Assembly: GCA_050945155.1 (NCBI GenBank)
Contig: JBMNSK010000027.1
Coordinates: forward strand, 1 to 18,446
DNA length: 18,446 nucleotides
From: JBMNSK01 sp050945155
GTDB taxonomy: Bacteria > Actinomycetota > Coriobacteriia > Coriobacteriales > Eggerthellaceae
Reading direction: 5' to 3'
Translations under genes and position numbers: made by a program
Shown here: positions 1 through 7,382 of the stretch, piece after piece
Position numbering within the stretch: the stretch's first letter is position 1
How the letters are laid out: each line of letters starts with the position of its first letter
Notes under the pieces: generated by a model
Databases searched by the model: none
The model's input: only the letters and a program-made list of their open reading frames with translations
Told to the model about the DNA's origin: nothing

Positions 1-1
1 A

Positions 2-721
2 ATTGCAGACGGTGGTGATACGAGTATCTCCGTCCAGACATCTGCGGGAAAAACCAAAACGGTCAAACTAAAGTCTACGGATAAGCTTCTCTCAGAATAT
101 GACCCTGCGATGGGACTAAAAACAGGCTATACCGAAAGTGCTGGCTATTGCTTTGCGGGTGCCGCCTCCGACGAGGGAATTGAACTCTATTCCGTTGTAT
201 TAAACTCAAGTAGCGAAACGAAACGATTCGAAGATACTAAAAACCTTTTTGAATGGGCCTATACACATGAGGTTGATCTTCCTTTAGCAAATAGCCCTGA
301 GACAACAACCTATATCGGCCAAGATGGGGTATCTCGAGAAGTTCCCGTGGTAGCTTATGTCGCTCACTCCGATTGGATGGACAAAACATTCAGAGCTACA
401 CTCGTTGATCCCGATGCAAGCATTAAGGTATTTGACTTGAACGGAAACGTCACCCAATCTGTCACCTTCAACGAAGTCCACGGTGATGTGAAGGCTGGAG
501 ACAAGGTAGGAACCATTACCTACCAGCAAAGAAACGAAGTGCTCGATACGGTAGATATTGTCGCTGCAGAAGATATGAATGGCCCAGGCTTTTTTGACCG
601 TATTGAGATTTTTTGGCAAAGAGCATATAGACTATGTACCGGTCAACCACTTACCGCTACATCAGCAACTCTAAACGAACCACCTTTACTTAATGACAGA
701 ACCACATCAGGCGCTGTATAG
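2..721 (+). CDS. dacA: D-alanyl-D-alanine carboxypeptidase (peptidase S11, DacA/PBP5 type), C-terminal part
   Basis: The 5' end lies outside the window; the frame is open from base 2. The visible 239 residues start in the last part of the penicillin-binding domain. The third active-site motif KTG is at 119-127, in the family context DPAMGLKTGYTESAGYCF. A PBP5-type C-terminal beta domain follows (about 250-600). Enzymes of this family remove the terminal D-Ala from peptidoglycan pentapeptides outside the cytoplasmic membrane. Past the beta domain is a short aromatic, amphipathic stretch (GFFDRIEIFWQRAYRLC), as expected for peripheral membrane anchoring. It is followed by a polar tail of about 26 residues with no transmembrane helix. 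The Ser-x-x-Lys and Ser-x-Asn motifs are upstream of the window and unseen. A zinc-ribbon/FHA gene follows at once on the same strand. Confidence 0.9.
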   Translation: MADGGDTSISVQTSAGKTKTVKLKSTDKLLSEYDPAMGLKTGYTESAGYCFAGAASDEGIELYSVVLNSSSETKRFEDTKNLFEWAYTHEVDLPLANSPETTTYIGQDGVSREVPVVAYVAHSDWMDKTFRATLVDPDASIKVFDLNGNVTQSVTFNEVHGDVKAGDKVGTITYQQRNEVLDTVDIVAAEDMNGPGFFDRIEIFWQRAYRLCTGQPLTATSATLNEPPLLNDRTTSGAV

Positions 722-753
722 TAGCGATGTCTGATATTTGAGGAGATATGGCA

Positions 754-1194
754 ATGACAGTTACATGTCCGGTGTGCAAGAAAACAATTGGTGATGATGA
801 AAGTATTTGCCCGTATTGCGGGTATAAGATGCGCGACGTTACCGAGAGCTTTAAGCCGGTTAAAGTTGAGAAAAAGAACTTGAGCGAGGTAGAAAAACCA
901 GTCAAATCTGCCGAGCTTCGTGTTGTTCGTGGTCCTCAGACCGGTGTGGTCATTGAGCTTACCCCGGGTACGCTTTCCATTGGAAGAAATCCAGAATGTG
1001 ATGTATTTCTCAACGATATGACCGTTTCACGTGAGCATGCTGAAGTGGAAGTAGGCCCTGATGGGTGTTTCATCCGTGATACGCACTCTTTCAATGGCGT
1101 TTGGGTGAATAATAATAACGTTGAAGCCTATAAGCTTGAAAATGGCGACGTCATCCAAATTGGCGCTTTCTGCCTTATCTATCAGGAAAAATAA
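754..1194 (+). CDS. Zinc-ribbon and FHA domain protein
   Basis: A 146-residue protein with two modules. Residues 5-22 form a zinc ribbon (CPVC and CPYC, Cys 5, 8, 19, 22). A charged linker (about 25-52) leads to a forkhead-associated domain (about 54-146). The FHA phosphothreonine-binding residues are all present: Gly-Arg at 78-79, Ser92 and His95 in SREH, and Asn114-Gly115. FHA domains bind phosphothreonine peptides, usually substrates of Hanks-type kinases; the partner here is unknown. There is no signal peptide or membrane segment, so it is cytoplasmic. I chose the ATG at 754 because AGGAG at 741-745 is 8 nt away; the ATG at 748 would leave only 2 nt. It lies 32 bp after the carboxypeptidase gene and may be co-transcribed with it, which hints at cell-wall signalling (inference). 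Confidence 0.85.
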   Translation: MTVTCPVCKKTIGDDESICPYCGYKMRDVTESFKPVKVEKKNLSEVEKPVKSAELRVVRGPQTGVVIELTPGTLSIGRNPECDVFLNDMTVSREHAEVEVGPDGCFIRDTHSFNGVWVNNNNVEAYKLENGDVIQIGAFCLIYQEK

Positions 1195-1205
1195 GTTTTT
1201 TCTTT

Positions 1206-1250
1206 CTGCTCGCATCTTGCCCTGTATTGACCGGCAGAAGATGCGGGCAG
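1206..1250. repeat. 13-bp inverted repeat upstream of iorA
   Basis: Left arm 1206-1218 (CTGCTCGCATCTT) pairs with right arm 1238-1250 (AAGATGCGGGCAG), with one T-G wobble and a 19-nt loop that can add a GCC/GGC stem. No T-run follows the right arm on the + strand; a T-run lies before the hairpin at 1196-1205. It is therefore not a standard intrinsic terminator. It may be a 3'-end stem of the FHA transcript or a leader structure for iorA, whose start is 46 nt downstream. Confidence 0.6.
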
Positions 1251-1296
1251 CGTTGTATCTAAACGTAGAGCCACTATGAAATGAAAGGCGCATTGC

Positions 1297-3057
1297 ATGG
1301 AATTATTATCTGGCAACGAGGCCATTGCCCGTGGAGCTTGGGAGGCAGGAGCCCGTATCGGGGTGGCATATCCCGGGACCCCTTCCACAGAAACACTTGA
1401 AGCTTTCGGGAAAATGGACGATGTCTATGCTGAGTGGTGTATTAACGAAAAGGTAGCAATAGAGGTTGGACTTGGTGCATCAGCTGCGGGAGCTCGCGTC
1501 TTAGCCACTATGAAACATGTTGGCGTAAACGTAGCTTCTGATCCACTTTTTACCTCTGCATACACCGGTGTAAACGGTGGCATGGTTGTTCTTGCTGCCG
1601 ATGACCCTGGCATGTATTCGTCCCAGGACGAACAGGACTCGCACTGGTATGCACGGGCCATGCACATCCCGATGTTTGACCCCGCAGATGCGGCAGAAGC
1701 ACTGGAATTTACAAAAGAAGCTTACGAAGTCTCTGAGCGCTTCGATGTGCCAGTCTTTATTCGCTCTTCGGTGCGTGTATCACATACCAGGACACCCGTC
1801 GAAGTAGGCGAGCGTAAAGTAGTCGAAGAAAAGCCATATGAATACGACCCTGCGAAATGGGTCATGATGCCCGCATTTGCAAAGCCACGCCGACGCATTC
1901 AACTAAAACGCATTGAGGAACTTTCAGAATGGGTTGAGGATTGTGGCTTTAACCGGGTTCTTATGCGCGACAAAGAAATCGGCGTGATCTGTGCAGGAGC
2001 GGTCTACCAACATGTCGTTGAAGCGCTTCCAGATGCTTCTGTATTCAAGCTTGGTGTTTCCTGGCCACTTCCGAAAAAGGCCATTCATGAATTTGCTTCT
2101 CAGGTAGAGAAGCTCTATGTCGTTGAAGAAGGGTCGGAATGCTTGACGGAATCTGTCGCCGCTCTTGGCGTTAAACTTGCCGACTTTCCACGACCGATAA
2201 GACGCGATGGTGAGCTTTCGCCTGGTCTTATCCGGGAAGCGTTTGGCTATGAAGAGCCTAGCCATATCGATGTACCTGAAGACGTTCCCAACCGTCCTCC
2301 GGCACTTTGTCCAGGATGCCCACACCGTGTGGTCTTTAGAGAACTCAAGCGAATTAAGGCAATCGTGACGGGCGACATTGGTTGTTATACGCTCGGGGCC
2401 TTGCCTCCGCTTTCTGCAATGGATACCTGCCTTGACATGGGCGCATCCGTATCCATGTCCCATGGTATGGAACTCGGTCTTCAAGGCAAAGAACACCGTC
2501 CTGTAGTTGGCATCATCGGGGATTCAACCTTTGCACACTCCGGGTTTGCTGCACTTATGTCGACGGTTTATAACAAGGGCGTAGGAACAATCTGTGTTCT
2601 TGATAACCGCACAACTGCTATGACCGGACGTCAGGGCAATCCCTTTAATGGAGTAACGCTTCAGAACAGGCCTTCAACCGAGCTCAATATCGAAGCTATT
2701 GTTTCTGCGTTAGGCGTTAAAGACGTAAAGACCGTCAACCCACATAAGGTAAAGGACGTACGAGCCGCTTTGAAAGACTCCTGCTCACGCGATGAGCTGT
2801 CCGTTATCGTTTTCAGGGCTCCCTGTATCCTCTTAGAGCGTAGTAAGAGGCCCGTACTTAAGATTTCTGACGATTGCACCGCCTGTGGTGCCTGCGTCCA
2901 GATTGGTTGTCCAGCTATTTCGCAAGATATCGAATCTGGCAAAGCGCAGATAGACCCTCAGCTCTGTGTCGGCTGTGACCAATGCGTCCAGTACTGTCAC
3001 TTTGATTGCATACATCCGGTAAACGATGAAACCGAAAAGGAGAAGACAGATGCCTAA
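1297..3057 (+). CDS. iorA: Indolepyruvate:ferredoxin oxidoreductase, alpha subunit
   Basis: A 586-residue protein of the usual family length. IOR oxidatively decarboxylates aryl pyruvates (indolepyruvate, phenylpyruvate, hydroxyphenylpyruvate) to aryl-acetyl-CoA and reduces ferredoxin. It works in the cytoplasm in anaerobic aromatic amino-acid breakdown. The N-terminal pyrimidine-binding domain has YPGTPSTE at 25-32. The thiamine-diphosphate region lies at about 360-445, with GDIGCYTLG and GIIGDSTF followed by the DNRTTAMTG segment. The C-terminal ferredoxin domain has two clusters: Cys 527, 530, 533, 538 and Cys 557, 560, 563, 567, with a further Cys571. AAAGG at 1284-1288 is 8 nt before the ATG. 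The last codons overlap iorB by 8 bp, as expected for two subunits of one enzyme. Confidence 0.95.
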   Translation: MELLSGNEAIARGAWEAGARIGVAYPGTPSTETLEAFGKMDDVYAEWCINEKVAIEVGLGASAAGARVLATMKHVGVNVASDPLFTSAYTGVNGGMVVLAADDPGMYSSQDEQDSHWYARAMHIPMFDPADAAEALEFTKEAYEVSERFDVPVFIRSSVRVSHTRTPVEVGERKVVEEKPYEYDPAKWVMMPAFAKPRRRIQLKRIEELSEWVEDCGFNRVLMRDKEIGVICAGAVYQHVVEALPDASVFKLGVSWPLPKKAIHEFASQVEKLYVVEEGSECLTESVAALGVKLADFPRPIRRDGELSPGLIREAFGYEEPSHIDVPEDVPNRPPALCPGCPHRVVFRELKRIKAIVTGDIGCYTLGALPPLSAMDTCLDMGASVSMSHGMELGLQGKEHRPVVGIIGDSTFAHSGFAALMSTVYNKGVGTICVLDNRTTAMTGRQGNPFNGVTLQNRPSTELNIEAIVSALGVKDVKTVNPHKVKDVRAALKDSCSRDELSVIVFRAPCILLERSKRPVLKISDDCTACGACVQIGCPAISQDIESGKAQIDPQLCVGCDQCVQYCHFDCIHPVNDETEKEKTDA

Positions 3058-3631
3058 GACGACAACAGTTTTGCTCTGCGGCGTAGGAGGGCAGGGTACC
3101 GTTTTGGCCGCCGATCTTCTCGCGCGAGCTGCTATGGGTGCAGGACTTGAGGTAAAGGTTTCAGAGATTCATGGCATGGCCCAGCGTGGCGGGGCAGTAA
3201 CAACCGTTATCCGCTTCGGCGATTCAGTGCATACCATGGTTGCGGACACGGGAAGTGTTGATTATCTCGTTTCTTTTGAAGAGACCGAGGCGCTGCGCAA
3301 TATTTCTTTCTTACGTGACGGTGGCTATCTTTTGGTTGCTGATGAAAATATTAAGCCGCTTCCCGTTGCTTGCGGACGCGCTGAAATGCCTGATCATATG
3401 CAGCAAATACTGATAGATTTCGGTGCAAATCTCATACCTGCACGTGAAATGGCTGCTGAAGCCGGAAGCCCAAAGTCGGTCAATGTCGTCTTGCTGGGCG
3501 CTCTTGCAAGTCAGCTCGATTTTCCAGAAGAAGTCTGGGAAAAGGCTATCCGTGACCGTGTACCAGCTAAAACAATTGACATAAATATCAAGGCATTCCA
3601 CCTAGGTCTCGATTTTGCAAAGCGACAATAA
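3050..3631 (+). CDS. iorB: Indolepyruvate:ferredoxin oxidoreductase, beta subunit
   Basis: A 193-residue gamma-type subunit of the 2-oxoacid oxidoreductase superfamily, partner of the preceding IorA. It carries the glycine-rich CGVGGQGT at residues 10-17 and the segment ISEIHGMAQRGGAV-like (VSEIHGMAQRGG), both typical of IorB. I chose the ATG at 3050 because AAGGAG at 3037-3042 stands 7 nt before it. An ATG at 3026 would add eight basic residues and has no such site. The start lies inside iorA (8-bp overlap), so translation is probably coupled. The 3' end overlaps the start of gluQRS by 17 bp. Nothing looks truncated. Confidence 0.93.
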   Translation: MPKTTTVLLCGVGGQGTVLAADLLARAAMGAGLEVKVSEIHGMAQRGGAVTTVIRFGDSVHTMVADTGSVDYLVSFEETEALRNISFLRDGGYLLVADENIKPLPVACGRAEMPDHMQQILIDFGANLIPAREMAAEAGSPKSVNVVLLGALASQLDFPEEVWEKAIRDRVPAKTIDINIKAFHLGLDFAKRQ

Positions 3632-4553
3632 CAAAGTTATCAGTCGGTTTGCGCCAAGCCCGAGCGGGCGCATGCATGCGGGCAACATCTTTGCCTTTCT
3701 TGTGTCTTGGTTGTTGACCAAAGCTCAAAATGGTGAAGTTGTTTTACGTATAGAAGACCTAGACAGCGAGCGGTCAAAATCGCTATTTAGTACGCAGATA
3801 CAAAAGGACCTCGAAACCCTCGGTTTGACGTGGGATAGGGGTCCTTATTTTCAACACGACCGCCATGAGGTCTATGCGTCCTATTACCACAAACTTGAAG
3901 AAAAGGGTCTTGTGTATCCATGCTTTTGCACGCGAGCAGACCTTCACGCGGCTTCTGCGCCCCAATCCGGTGAGAAACGCGTATATGCAGGTACTTGTCG
4001 CAATTTGTCGGAAACTGAGCGTTTAAAGCGCGCTCAGGAAAGAAGGCCTGCGATGCGGCTTATAGTCCCGTATAAAAACATTTGCATTGATGACGAAATT
4101 CAAGGTAGATACTGCGAGAACTTAGAAACTGACTGCGGCGACTTTGTTATTAGACGTGCAAACGGAGACTTTGCCTACCAACTGGCGGTAACAATCGATG
4201 ATGCCGAAGAGCATATTAACTATATTGTGCGCGGGGTCGACCTTCTCTCTTCATCTCCTGAGCAGGCGTATATCCAAAGTCTTTTTGAATTTCCTTCAGT
4301 TCACTATGCCCATGTTCCACTTTTACTTGGCCCCGATGGTCACCGTCTTTCAAAGCGCCATCAGGATGCTTCGCTTGAAGAAATGCTTGGTCGCTATAAG
4401 AGACCAGAAGGCATTATTGGACACCTTGCCTACCTCAGTGGTCTTATTCCGGAGAATTGCGAGACCTCAGCTGAAGAACTGACTCACTACCTTCGCTATG
4501 AAGATATTCTTAAAGCGCTGAAAAACAAGCTCTCTATCAGCTGGAACGCCTAG
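3615..4553 (+). CDS. gluQ: Glutamyl-Q tRNA(Asp) synthetase
   Basis: A 312-residue class I synthetase paralogue with the glutamyl-tRNA synthetase catalytic core but no anticodon-binding domain. The family attaches glutamate to queuosine at position 34 of tRNA(Asp). Visible motifs: RFAPSPSGRMHAGN (HIGH-like, 11-24), the zinc site Cys103-x-Cys105...Tyr124-x3-Cys128 that marks GluQ-RS, and the KMSKS-like RLSKR at 244-248. The start must be the TTG at 3615, since an in-frame TAG lies at 3603-3605 and no ATG occurs before the conserved core. The start is inside iorB (17-bp overlap) with a weak AGG upstream, suggesting translation by coupling. The stop TAG shares the palindrome CTAG with the stop of the convergent menA-like gene. 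Activity presupposes queuosine in tRNA(Asp), made elsewhere. Confidence 0.92.
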   Translation: MQSDNNKVISRFAPSPSGRMHAGNIFAFLVSWLLTKAQNGEVVLRIEDLDSERSKSLFSTQIQKDLETLGLTWDRGPYFQHDRHEVYASYYHKLEEKGLVYPCFCTRADLHAASAPQSGEKRVYAGTCRNLSETERLKRAQERRPAMRLIVPYKNICIDDEIQGRYCENLETDCGDFVIRRANGDFAYQLAVTIDDAEEHINYIVRGVDLLSSSPEQAYIQSLFEFPSVHYAHVPLLLGPDGHRLSKRHQDASLEEMLGRYKRPEGIIGHLAYLSGLIPENCETSAEELTHYLRYEDILKALKNKLSISWNA

Positions 4554-5518
4554 ATAAGAACCAAAGCCGCACTTGCGTAAATCGAGGCTGCATAGAAAAG
4601 CCCCAGCGTAATATTGAGCCCAAGAATCTGGGGTAGGGCGCTCATCCGCGTTTCAATGTTTAGGGGGTTGGTCCAAATTGCGTTGAACTGCGGATACGCG
4701 AGAAGCAGCATAAAGGGCATCAAGATGAGTCCTTTGACAAAAAATATGCCGATTAAAAGAATGATTGAAGCAATCCAGATGAGAAGAATTGCATGATAGA
4801 CTTTGCGCGCCTTGTCCCGACCGAGGCAAACCGCCAAGGTATTTCGCTTTGCTTCCATATCTTTTTCAATATCGCAGGTATTGTTCGTAAACATAATGAG
4901 ACCAATGCCACAGATAAGCGGTATTGCCCAGAGCAATGCCCACCACGAAAACTCAAGTGTCAGGGCCTGGTAGCTAGCAAGGGTAATGAGGCCACCCATG
5001 ACAAATCCACTTACAAGCTCGCCAATTGGAAGGTAGGAGATGGGTAGTTTACCTGCCGAGTAAACCACAACAAAAAATGCACCAATTAGGCCTATGACCA
5101 GGGGTATTATTCCAGCAATGAGAATGACATAGATGCCTAAAACGAAAGCTAAAACAAGCAGCGCAATCGCAAATCTAAGCACTGATTTTGGGTTAATCTG
5201 GTGATAAATAAGAGCTGCGTCATGAGGATCGGGACAGTCTTCAATGCTGTCATTTCCTTTGACAAAGTCATAGTAGTCATTAAACGAATTCACTGATGAT
5301 TGCATCAATATGGTAATGCAGACGAGAACGAAAATCATGAGAGGGGAGAGGGGAGGATTAGTTACCGCTGCAAGCGCTGTTGCAACAATTACCGGTAAAA
5401 TTGATGCCGCCCAAGTATGAGGAGCAGCAATTTCTACCATAATCGGAGCAGTGAATCGTTCGTAATTTTTACTTTGATTTGAGTCTTGCATACGCATTTC
5501 TGTTTGCATGGTTCCCAT
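4550..5518 (-). CDS. menA: UbiA-family prenyltransferase, probably 1,4-dihydroxy-2-naphthoate polyprenyltransferase
   Basis: A 322-residue polytopic membrane protein with eight to nine hydrophobic helices. Both UbiA aspartate motifs are present: NDYYDFVKGND at 80-90 and NNTCDIEKDMEAKR at 212-225. They bind Mg-diphosphate of the polyprenyl donor. The segment YSAGKLPISYLPIGE (153-167) matches the MenA subgroup. The predicted reaction is prenylation of 1,4-dihydroxy-2-naphthoate to demethylmenaquinone. No other men gene is in the window, so the substrate rests on family resemblance; another UbiA substrate cannot be excluded. The start is uncertain: ATG codons at residues 1, 4, 8 and 10 all precede the first conserved region, and none has a strong Shine-Dalgarno. 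It converges on gluQ with a 4-bp overlap and is divergent from the thioesterase gene. Confidence 0.85.
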   Translation of the reverse strand: MGTMQTEMRMQDSNQSKNYERFTAPIMVEIAAPHTWAASILPVIVATALAAVTNPPLSPLMIFVLVCITILMQSSVNSFNDYYDFVKGNDSIEDCPDPHDAALIYHQINPKSVLRFAIALLVLAFVLGIYVILIAGIIPLVIGLIGAFFVVVYSAGKLPISYLPIGELVSGFVMGGLITLASYQALTLEFSWWALLWAIPLICGIGLIMFTNNTCDIEKDMEAKRNTLAVCLGRDKARKVYHAILLIWIASIILLIGIFFVKGLILMPFMLLLAYPQFNAIWTNPLNIETRMSALPQILGLNITLGLFYAASIYASAALVLI

Positions 5519-5597
5519 TTTCTATCTCATAATAGTGGCTGGTTGATAAGCCTTATTAATAGTACCATTGAAGTATCATTTATGAACGAGGATTTCA

Positions 5598-6041
5598 ATG
5601 TACCTAGATTACAACATTAAAGTTCGTTATGCAGAAACAGACATGATGGGTGTTGTCTACCATGCCAACTACCTTTTATATTTTGAGGATGCCCGTACCT
5701 CTTTTTTGCGTGATATCGGATTTCCCTATGAAGACATGGAAGAGCAGGGCTTCCAGGCGCCACTTTTGAGCTGTGAGCTGCACTACCGTAAACCCTTGAA
5801 ATATGGCGATACGGCCGTGCTGCGCGTCTGTATTTCGAAGTCAACCCGAACACGCACCGTCTTTACCTACTTTGTTTATAAATTAGAAGACGAGATCAAT
5901 TATGATGACCCGTATGTTTGGGGGATTACAGAGCACTGTACGGTCTCGAATAAAGACTTCAAGCCAATTAATTTTAAAAAGATATTCCCTGAGGCCTTTG
6001 CTAAGTACCAAGAGGTTCTCGAGTCACCAAATCTTCCTTAA
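5598..6041 (+). CDS. Acyl-CoA thioesterase, hotdog fold (YbgC/FadM type)
   Basis: A 147-residue single-domain 4HBT hotdog protein. The N-terminal signature VRYAETDMMGVVYHANYLLYFEDAR (9-33) contains the catalytic Asp15 and the HANY loop typical of YbgC/FadM. Such enzymes hydrolyse acyl-CoA or aryl-CoA thioesters in the cytoplasm. GAGG at 5588-5591 is 6 nt before the ATG. The gene is divergent from the menA-like gene (79 bp between starts). Because 1,4-dihydroxy-2-naphthoyl-CoA thioesterases are also hotdog proteins, it could supply the MenA substrate; this is inference from position only. A generic acyl-CoA or lipid-linked role is equally possible. Confidence 0.88.
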   Translation: MYLDYNIKVRYAETDMMGVVYHANYLLYFEDARTSFLRDIGFPYEDMEEQGFQAPLLSCELHYRKPLKYGDTAVLRVCISKSTRTRTVFTYFVYKLEDEINYDDPYVWGITEHCTVSNKDFKPINFKKIFPEAFAKYQEVLESPNLP

Positions 6042-6291
6042 GAAAGAGCTAGGGTACTTTTCTAGCTAAAAGGTTTAAGGGCCCAAGCTTGCTTTGCTTT
6101 CATGCGTTACGCCCTGAATCTTTGTCTGGGCCAGTCTCAAACACTTTGATAAAGTCCTGAGTCTTTATCCGAGATGCTTTCAAACAGGGGAAGCGATAAA
6201 GACCCGTACCTATACGCATATTTAAAATTCGCTTCTTGGTTTACATAACATATATTATCAGCTTTTAATATTGAGAAAGCTGTTTCCGTTA
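6042..6291. other. Convergent intergenic region with several inverted repeats
   Basis: No credible gene is present. Three inverted repeats are visible. (1) AGCTAG 6047-6052 with CTAGCT 6062-6067, just after the thioesterase stop. (2) GTCTTTATC 6161-6169 with GATAAAGAC 6195-6203, plus an inner GCTT/AAGC. (3) AGCTTT 6260-6265 with AAAGCT 6276-6281, just past the end of the minus-strand gene. None is followed by a proper T-run, so all are at best weak terminators for the two genes that end here. GATAAAG at 6148-6154 could compete for the left arm of repeat 2. Confidence 0.5.
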
Positions 6292-6738
6292 TTAGCCCCA
6301 GGTTGATGTCTGCGGGTTAGATGCCGCCTCACTACCACTAGAAGATCCTCCAAAGATATTTGAATAATCTCCTGTCTGCATAGCTTCAAGCATCATCGGA
6401 TAAAACATAATTGCTGTAATAAGATTTAGAGCAAACGCTCCTATACATATATAGAGTCCAAACTTATTTGAACGTCGCATTATCTGTGCTGTTATCCCCG
6501 CGTCTCCAGGAAGGTTTTCCTGCTTCTTTAAGCGACTGTTTGCCACAAGCGCACAGATAATTCCTATGCCGCTTAAAATGACACCGCCGATGATAATTGA
6601 TACCGGGCCGATAATATTTGCGGCTAAGACAAGATTTCTCGACTTTTTTAGCTGTCGAAACTCTTCCTGCGAGATTTCAGGGAAATCACCGGATGGTTTT
6701 GGCGGAATTAAGCCTGGACTGTTGTTCTGATTAGCCAT
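6292..6738 (-). CDS. Small membrane protein, function unknown
   Basis: A 148-residue protein I do not recognise. It has a polar, proline-rich N-terminus (1-33) and a basic patch (KKSR 31-34). A long hydrophobic stretch at about 36-67 could be one helix or a tight hairpin. A basic loop (RLKKQ, MRRSNK) follows, then a second helix at about 93-115 and a Gly/Ser-rich C-terminus. The layout is like the small DUF4190-type membrane proteins of actinobacteria, but I see no diagnostic motif. The ATG at 6738 has only a distant purine run (AGGGG, 14 nt upstream), so initiation may be weak or the start different. It follows dut on the same strand after a 191-bp gap holding three hairpins, so it probably has its own transcript. 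Confidence 0.7.
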   Translation of the reverse strand: MANQNNSPGLIPPKPSGDFPEISQEEFRQLKKSRNLVLAANIIGPVSIIIGGVILSGIGIICALVANSRLKKQENLPGDAGITAQIMRRSNKFGLYICIGAFALNLITAIMFYPMMLEAMQTGDYSNIFGGSSSGSEAASNPQTSTWG

Positions 6739-6791
6739 ATATCTAAAATATTCCCCTAAACATGTGGTCTGACCTGGTCTTTTGTAAACGA

Positions 6792-6868
6792 GGCTCTGAG
6801 AGCCGTTCTAAGGCCCCGTTTTGGTCTTTCACGACTACTTAGTCGTGAAATTGAGCGTTTTTAACGCT
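6792..6868. repeat. Cluster of three short perfect hairpins
   Basis: In the gap between dut and the small membrane protein: GGCTC/GAGCC (6792-6796, 6800-6804, loop TGA); TTTCACGACT/AGTCGTGAAA (6827-6836, 6841-6850, loop ACTT); and AGCGTT/AACGCT (6854-6859, 6863-6868, loop TTT). The middle stem is 10 bp without mismatch. None ends in a T-run on either strand. They may end or protect the nrdR-dut mRNA, or form a leader for the downstream gene. Confidence 0.6.
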
Positions 6869-6929
6869 ATTAGGATAGCATGTATCAAAATCGTCGCATT
6901 CAAAAGACTAAGCGTTCAACAAAGCGTAA

Positions 6930-7382
6930 CTATTTATCCAAAGTTACGCCACTACTTCCAAAACCTCGTGCGCCACGGTTGGTCTCGCTGAGTTCATTGA
7001 CTTTTATAAAATCAACTTCTGGAACTTTAATAATGACCAACTGAGCGATGCGGTCACCAACAGCTACTTCAAAGTTTTCGTTTTGGTCAAGGTTAATGAG
7101 TGGAACTTTAATTTCACCGCGGTAATTACTATCGATGAGTCCTGGCGCGTTTACAATTGAAATTCCATGCTTGATGGCCAGACCGCTTCGTGGCATTACC
7201 AGGCCCGCATAACCATCAGGTATCTCAAGAGAGATTCCGGTCGACACAAGCTTGCGTTCCATAGGCTTTAAAACAAAGCTTTCTGTTGAGCGCAGATCGA
7301 CACCAGCATCGCCAGCATAGGCATATCTGGGTATGGGAATTTCATCATTTGACTGCAGTATGGGAATTTCAAGATTGCTCAT
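6930..7382 (-). CDS. dut: dUTP diphosphatase
   Basis: A 150-residue trimeric-type dUTPase of normal length with all five motifs: AGDAGVDLRS (23-32), PRSGLA (64-69), GLIDSNYRGE (81-90, with catalytic Asp84), GDRIAQLVI (109-117) and the C-terminal arm RGARGFGSSG (136-145). It hydrolyses dUTP to dUMP and diphosphate in the cytoplasm, which keeps uracil out of DNA and feeds dTMP synthesis. Its ATG overlaps the nrdR stop in an ATGA tetranucleotide (7379-7382). GAGGAG lies 11 nt upstream inside nrdR, so translation is likely coupled. Pairing with nrdR puts two dNTP-pool functions in one operon. Confidence 0.96.
   Translation of the reverse strand: MSNLEIPILQSNDEIPIPRYAYAGDAGVDLRSTESFVLKPMERKLVSTGISLEIPDGYAGLVMPRSGLAIKHGISIVNAPGLIDSNYRGEIKVPLINLDQNENFEVAVGDRIAQLVIIKVPEVDFIKVNELSETNRGARGFGSSGVTLDK

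Noticed and set aside
1924..2496. A 190-codon open frame on the - strand
   Set aside because: Antisense to the thiamine-diphosphate region of iorA; no domain and no ribosome site noted.
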